Assembly: GCA_030447945.1 (NCBI GenBank)
Contig: JAUJNV010000140.1
Coordinates: forward strand, 1 to 10,432
Source: Fimbriimonas sp.
Lineage (GTDB): Bacteria; Armatimonadota; Fimbriimonadia; Fimbriimonadales; Fimbriimonadaceae
Reading direction: 5' to 3'
DNA length: 10,432 bases
Shown here: piece by piece, positions 6,856 through 10,432 of the stretch
Layout: every line of letters begins with the position of its first letter
Numbering within the stretch: the first letter of the stretch is position 1
Notes under the pieces: model-generated
Seen by the model: only the letters and a program-made list of their open reading frames with translations
What the model was told of the DNA's origin: nothing
The model's database searches: none
Program-made: the position numbers and the translations under genes

Positions 6856-8770
6856 GTGCGGGCGGTCCTCAACCGTCAGGTCGTGGGCTCCCTGCTGCTC
6901 CTCGGCGCCGCGCTCGTGGTGGCTATGTGGTTCGTGAACAACAAGCGCCGCCCGGGTTCCGCAAGCCCCCGATCGAGGCGCAGGCGATGGAGATGAACAC
7001 GCCCGCACCCCGAGGGGACGCTTCCGGTGGTGCTCGCACGGGTGGAAGCGCCGGCCGCTCGTTGCCTACGTCCGCTACACGGGCCAGGCTTCGTCGGTTA
7101 CGTGGAGCAGACGTGGTGCCCCGCGTCACCCAGGCCATCGCCTGGATGCCCTACTACGTGGGGGACCGCGTGAAGAAGGGCCAGCTCCTGGCACGCCTCG
7201 AAACGAGCGCGCTCGATCCCAGTGGCGATGCGCAGCGCTACCGTCGGACGTGCGCAGCAGGGCGTGGGCGTTGCCGCCTTGGAGTACCAGGAGGCCCAGG
7301 CGAGGTCAGCCGGCGCCGGCGAAGGTGGGCGCGGCCCCAGGGTGAGCTCGCCCAGGCGCGCGCGATGCTCGGGGCCTCCGAGCAGGGGCGCTGCCGCCGA
7401 GCGTAGACTCCAGTCCGCACAGGCGGAGGTGCAGGGCGCTGCGATGAAGTTGCTGGCTCGTCGCTTCGAGGCGGACCGAACGTACATGCGCGCGGAGTAC
7501 GGGCGAATGCAAGAGCTGTTCAAGGCGGAGCCGTGTCCCGGGATGAGCTCCAGCAGGCCGGCGGACGCCGACAAGGCCACCGACGCTGGTTCGACAGGCT
7601 AGGAAGGGTATTCGGAAGGGCGCTTGTCCGTGGTTCAGTCGGCTCAGGCGATGCCGAAGGCCATCGAAGCCAGGAGATTACGGCGGCGCGGCGGACAGTG
7701 CAGCAGGCGGGCGGGCGTGCGCGCGAAGCAGGCGGCCGTGCGCACCGCTGATCGACGCGGCGACGGCAACGAAGATCAGATGGACAGGAGAAGCCACGAC
7801 GGTGAGCGAGAAACCACAGCGGGCTTGCGCGGGGCTACCACCCAGCGCGGCTATGCCGAGCTCCGAGCGACAGTGGACGGCGTCATCACATCGCGCCTGA
7901 TCAGTCCGGGCGGCGGCCGTCAATTCCAGGCCAGCGGTTCCTGCGTTTCCCAGATCTCCCTATCCGGCTCCCAGGCCAACGTCGCCGAAAGCGACCTGCC
8001 GCGAATCCGTAAGGGCTCGCTCGCCCGCGTTTTCTCGTCGCGGCAAAGCGGATCAAACCGTTACCGCCGCGACAACCTCCGTCTCGCCTTCGCGGACCCG
8101 GGGCGCGGACGGGCGTCGTGGAGGCCATCTTCCGCGAGAATCGGGAGCGCCGGTTCCTCCCTGGGCAGTACGTCACGCTGGAGATTCCCGTCGGCGAGGG
8201 CGGGCGGCTCCTCGCTCGTGGTCCCCGCGTCGGCCGTCGAGCGCAGCGTCGAGCCTCGCCGCAGGGTGTGAGCTCGGCGACCACGGGCGTGCGTCCTGAA
8301 TCGCCGAGCAAGGCGCGGATGGCGATGCCGTCGCTCTGTGGGAGGTGGGGCTGGGCGCGCAGGCGGGCGAGCTGGTGGCCGTACGCTCGGGCCTCGAGGA
8401 GGGCCAGCGCGTGGTGGTGTCCCCCAGCCCCAACCTGCGTGAGGAGGCCAGGGTCACCGACGCCGGCTTGTCCGGGGCGAGCGTCTCAACGCAAGCAGAA
8501 GACGCTCCGGACGCGCCCACGGTGAAGATAACCGAGCGCGGCTATGAGCCGAACACGGTGGATGTCCCTGCGGGTCAGGCGGCCCGGATTACGTTCCTGC
8601 GCACGACGGATCAGACGTGCGGCACGGAGGTCGTCTTTCCCGAGCTGAGGATTCGGAAGCCGCTGCCCCTCAACAAGCCCGTTACAGTCGATCTGCCGGC
8701 GGGGCCGAAGCGGGAACTCAGATTCACCTGCGGTATGGACATGTTCCGAGGCAAGGTGGTGGTGCGTTGA
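6856..8770 (+). pseudogene. HlyD-type RND periplasmic adaptor with C-terminal cupredoxin, frameshifted
   Basis: The start is probably GTG 6856. A membrane anchor follows (VVGSLLLLGAALVVAMWFVN), then a linker with NTPAPRG. Fragments in several frames then follow the order of a membrane fusion protein. The first lipoyl-like half is VVPRVTQAIAWMPYYVGDRV with KKGQLLARLETSALDP (about 7115-7220). The alpha-hairpin is GVGVAALEYQEAQA, GELAQARAMLGASEQG, ERRLQSAQAEVQGAA and SRDELQQA. The second lipoyl half is GYAELRATVDGVITSRLISP (from 7849), and the barrel region is QANVAESDLPRIRKGSLARV. The membrane-proximal part is RRFLPGQYVTLEIPVGEG, SLVVPASAVER and SGLEEGQRVVVSP. The last 85 residues are a cupredoxin. 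From about 8300 to the stop at 8768-8770 one frame is clean. It would bridge the RND pump and the TolC channel. At least eight frame changes lie upstream of 8300. Confidence 0.85.
8513..8767 (+). other. EfeO-type cupredoxin domain fused to the adaptor C-terminus
   Basis: This 85-residue domain is read in one clean frame. It opens VKITERGYEPNTVDVPAGQA, continues with RITFLRTTDQTCGTEVVFPE (Cys codon 8618-8620), and ends in LRFTCGMDMFRGKVVVR (Cys codon 8729-8731). The pattern fits the Cupredoxin_1/EfeO-like family. Candidate ligands are the two Cys and the Met residues of CGMDM; no His is seen in the usual ligand positions. It closely matches the cupredoxin that ends at 3364. Linking it to the adaptor would put a metal-binding site beside the pump entrance. 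Confidence 0.85.
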
Positions 8771-10432
8771 GGTCTGCCGATGGGCGCGACCACAAGCTGA
8801 ACGCCCTCCACCTCATCCATAAGTGGTCGATCGAGCACTCGTACGCGGTGATCGCGTTCTACGTCGCGATGATCGCGCTCGCGTGGATCGCGATCGGGCG
8901 CATGCCCCGCCGCTTCGCGCCGTACGTCGAGAGCCCGATGGTGGGCGTGGTCACGATGATGCCCGGGCTTTCCGCCCAAGAGATGGAGCTGTACATCAGC
9001 AAGCCCATCGAAGAGCAGCTCGTGAACATCAAGGGGCTGCGCTACATCCGTTCGACCTCCCAGGACGGCTTTTCGATCGTGACGCTGGAGTTCCCGTACG
9101 GCACGAACATGCAGCGGGCGATCACGGATGTCCAGGCGCTCATGAACGTGACGCAGGCGAACCTTCCGGCGACCGGAGCGAACCTCAAGCCGTCGTTCGT
9201 CGTGCCCATCGACCCCCTGAACCTCCCTGTCCTTACCCTGTCTCTGCGGGGTGAGGCGGATAAGGGGTGGGACATGGTGCGGGTCCGCGAGTTCGCCGAC
9301 AATACGGCGATCAGCCGCCTGAAGGCAGTCAAGGACGTCTACTCGGTCGTCCCGTTCGGAGGCTACCGGCGGCAGCTCCAGGTCAACGTAGACCGGGAGA
9401 AGCTCGCCGCCTACGGCCTATCCATCCTGGAGGTCCGCAACGCCATCGACCGGGCGAACGTGAGCGCGACGGGAGGCACGCTGACCAGCGGCGCCCGCGA
9501 GGGGATCATCCGCGTGGAGACGCGCGCCGCCTCGGCCGCCGATGTCCTCGGCTACCCGGTGGCGACGGTAACCGGGGGACAAGCCAGCCGTGGCCCAGCC
9601 CCCACGGGTGGAGGGGGTATGGGCGAGATGGGCGGTGGCGGAGCCGCCCCAGGCCCAGCGCCCAACGCCCAAGGCCCCAGCGCCTCTGGGCCGCCGAAGG
9701 TCGTCTACATCCGCGACGTCGCGCGGGTCGTGGACGCGCACTGGGAGCGTCGGAGCGCCTACCACTACCTCGATCACGCGCCAGGCAAGGCGGGCGAGGT
9801 CAAGCCGTCCATCTCCGTCTCCGTGATCCAGAACCCCGGCGCGAGCTCCGCCGAGGTCGTGCCGGCCGTGATGCAGGTGGTGCGGGGTCTCGAAAGGGAG
9901 TACCCGGGGCTGAGCTTCGAGGTCGCCTACGACAACGCCCACTTCGTGGACATCCTCTTCGAGAACGTCTGGCACGAGCTGGCGATCGCGGTCCTCTTGA
10001 CCGCAGTGGCCGTGCTGCTCTTCCTCGGCGAGTGGCGCGGCACTCTCATCGCGGTCATCACCCTGCCCACCTCGCTGGCGATCGCGGTGCTCATGATGGT
10101 GCCGTTCGGAATGACCTTCAACAGCGGCACTCTGATCGGTCTGCTGCTCAGCATCGGGCGCCTCGTCGACGACAGCATCATCGACATCCACGCGGTGGAG
10201 CGGCACCTACGGATGGGCAAGAGCCCGAAGGAGGCAACCGTCGACGGAATTGCGGAGGTACGGCTCGCGGTCATTTCCTCCACGATCATGATCGTGCTCG
10301 CCCTGGTGCCCCTGATCTTCGCGGGCGGCATCGTCGGGCTGATGTTCGTCGAGCTCGTGTGGCCCCTGATCTTCGGCCTGCTCGCCTCGATGCTGGTTTC
10401 GTTCACGCTCACGGCGCTCCTCTGCGCGAACC
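8767..10432 (+). CDS. RND-family efflux permease, N-terminal half (runs off the window)
   Basis: The frame is open from TTG 8767, which overlaps the adaptor stop as TTGA, to the window end: 555 codons of a family usually about 1040 long. TM1 is at residues 25-44 (SYAVIAFYVAMIALAWIAIG). The porter region follows: FAPYVESPMVGVVTMMPG, ELYISKPIEEQL, LEFPYGTNMQRAITDVQ and GGYRRQLQVNVDREKLAAYG. Residues 270-310 are a Gly/Pro/Ala-rich insert, then VVYIRDVARVVD. TM2 to TM5 or TM6 follow from about residue 405. TM4 carries LVDDSIIDIHAVERHL, with Asp468 and Asp469 at the place of the AcrB proton-relay pair. The pump should use proton motive force to export substrate from the periplasm through the adaptor and TolC. 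Metal context suggests copper or a similar ion. However, the Asp pair is typical of HAE pumps rather than the single Asp of CusA, and the CusA methionine ligands would lie beyond this window. An ATG at 8780 is out of frame; a lost base there would make it the start instead. Confidence 0.93.
   Translation, partial: MRSADGRDHKLNALHLIHKWSIEHSYAVIAFYVAMIALAWIAIGRMPRRFAPYVESPMVGVVTMMPGLSAQEMELYISKPIEEQLVNIKGLRYIRSTSQDGFSIVTLEFPYGTNMQRAITDVQALMNVTQANLPATGANLKPSFVVPIDPLNLPVLTLSLRGEADKGWDMVRVREFADNTAISRLKAVKDVYSVVPFGGYRRQLQVNVDREKLAAYGLSILEVRNAIDRANVSATGGTLTSGAREGIIRVETRAASAADVLGYPVATVTGGQASRGPAPTGGGGMGEMGGGGAAPGPAPNAQGPSASGPPKVVYIRDVARVVDAHWERRSAYHYLDHAPGKAGEVKPSISVSVIQNPGASSAEVVPAVMQVVRGLEREYPGLSFEVAYDNAHFVDILFENVWHELAIAVLLTAVAVLLFLGEWRGTLIAVITLPTSLAIAVLMMVPFGMTFNSGTLIGLLLSIGRLVDDSIIDIHAVERHLRMGKSPKEATVDGIAEVRLAVISSTIMIVLALVPLIFAGGIVGLMFVELVWPLIFGLLASMLVSFTLTALLCAN

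Noticed and set aside
2215..8300. Insertion sequence or recombination event as the cause of the broken frames
   Set aside because: I saw no transposase fragments, terminal inverted repeats or target duplications; the breaks are small shifts inside continuous genes.
9418..10206. Minus-strand open frame of 262 codons, His- and Asp-rich
   Set aside because: It is the mirror of the conserved RND permease; the His/Asp richness comes from antisense reading of Val and Met codons.
1..10432. tRNA, rRNA, CRISPR array, riboswitch or long repeat
   Set aside because: None was visible by eye; the only repeats are the domain-level similarities described above.

Overview
The window is high-GC DNA from an unidentified Gram-negative bacterium. 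It carries outer-membrane barrel and TolC-type proteins, a lipoprotein with a lipobox, and an RND pump with its adaptor. Nothing in it fixes the taxonomy. All recognisable genes lie on the + strand, tightly packed, and many join by ATGA, TTGA or TGA-ATG contacts, so they look like one long operon for handling and exporting a soft metal, most plausibly copper (inference).

Layout: (1) 2-286, the C-terminal tail of an unknown protein ending in a Lys/Ala/Pro stretch. (2) 283-1053, an exported outer-membrane beta-barrel. (3) 1056-1376, a YHS-domain lipoprotein. (4) 1390-3364, a reconstructed multidomain secreted protein: three YHS domains, a YtkA/FixH-like domain, a long segment with two His-Pro motifs, and a C-terminal cupredoxin. 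Only 1390-2058 is read cleanly. (5) 3365-4080, a poorly readable stretch with candidate small genes. (6) 4081-4564, an exported protein of unknown family. (7) 4561-5871, a TolC-family outer-membrane channel. (8) 5868-6339 and about 6340-6853, two YtkA/FixH-like proteins, the first a lipoprotein. (9) about 6856-8770, an HlyD-type periplasmic adaptor with a cupredoxin fused to its C-terminus. (10) 8767 to the window end, the N-terminal half of an RND permease.

The central observation is technical as well as biological. Reading frames are clean in about 1-2056 and 8300-10432. Between about 2057 and 8300 every gene is cut by repeated small frameshifts, although protein sequence typical of each family can still be read by switching frames. 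Local consensus error, or recent decay of an operon core, could explain this; error seems more likely. Genes in that zone are given as reconstructed spans typed 'pseudogene', without claiming that they are dead in the organism.

Taken together, YHS proteins (metal-binding CPVM and CCxxC cysteines), two related cupredoxins on different carriers, YtkA/FixH-like proteins and a complete tripartite exporter suggest a periplasmic relay. It would capture a metal ion and pass it to the adaptor, which feeds the RND pump and TolC channel. No regulator, P-type ATPase, tRNA, rRNA, mobile element or CRISPR array was seen.
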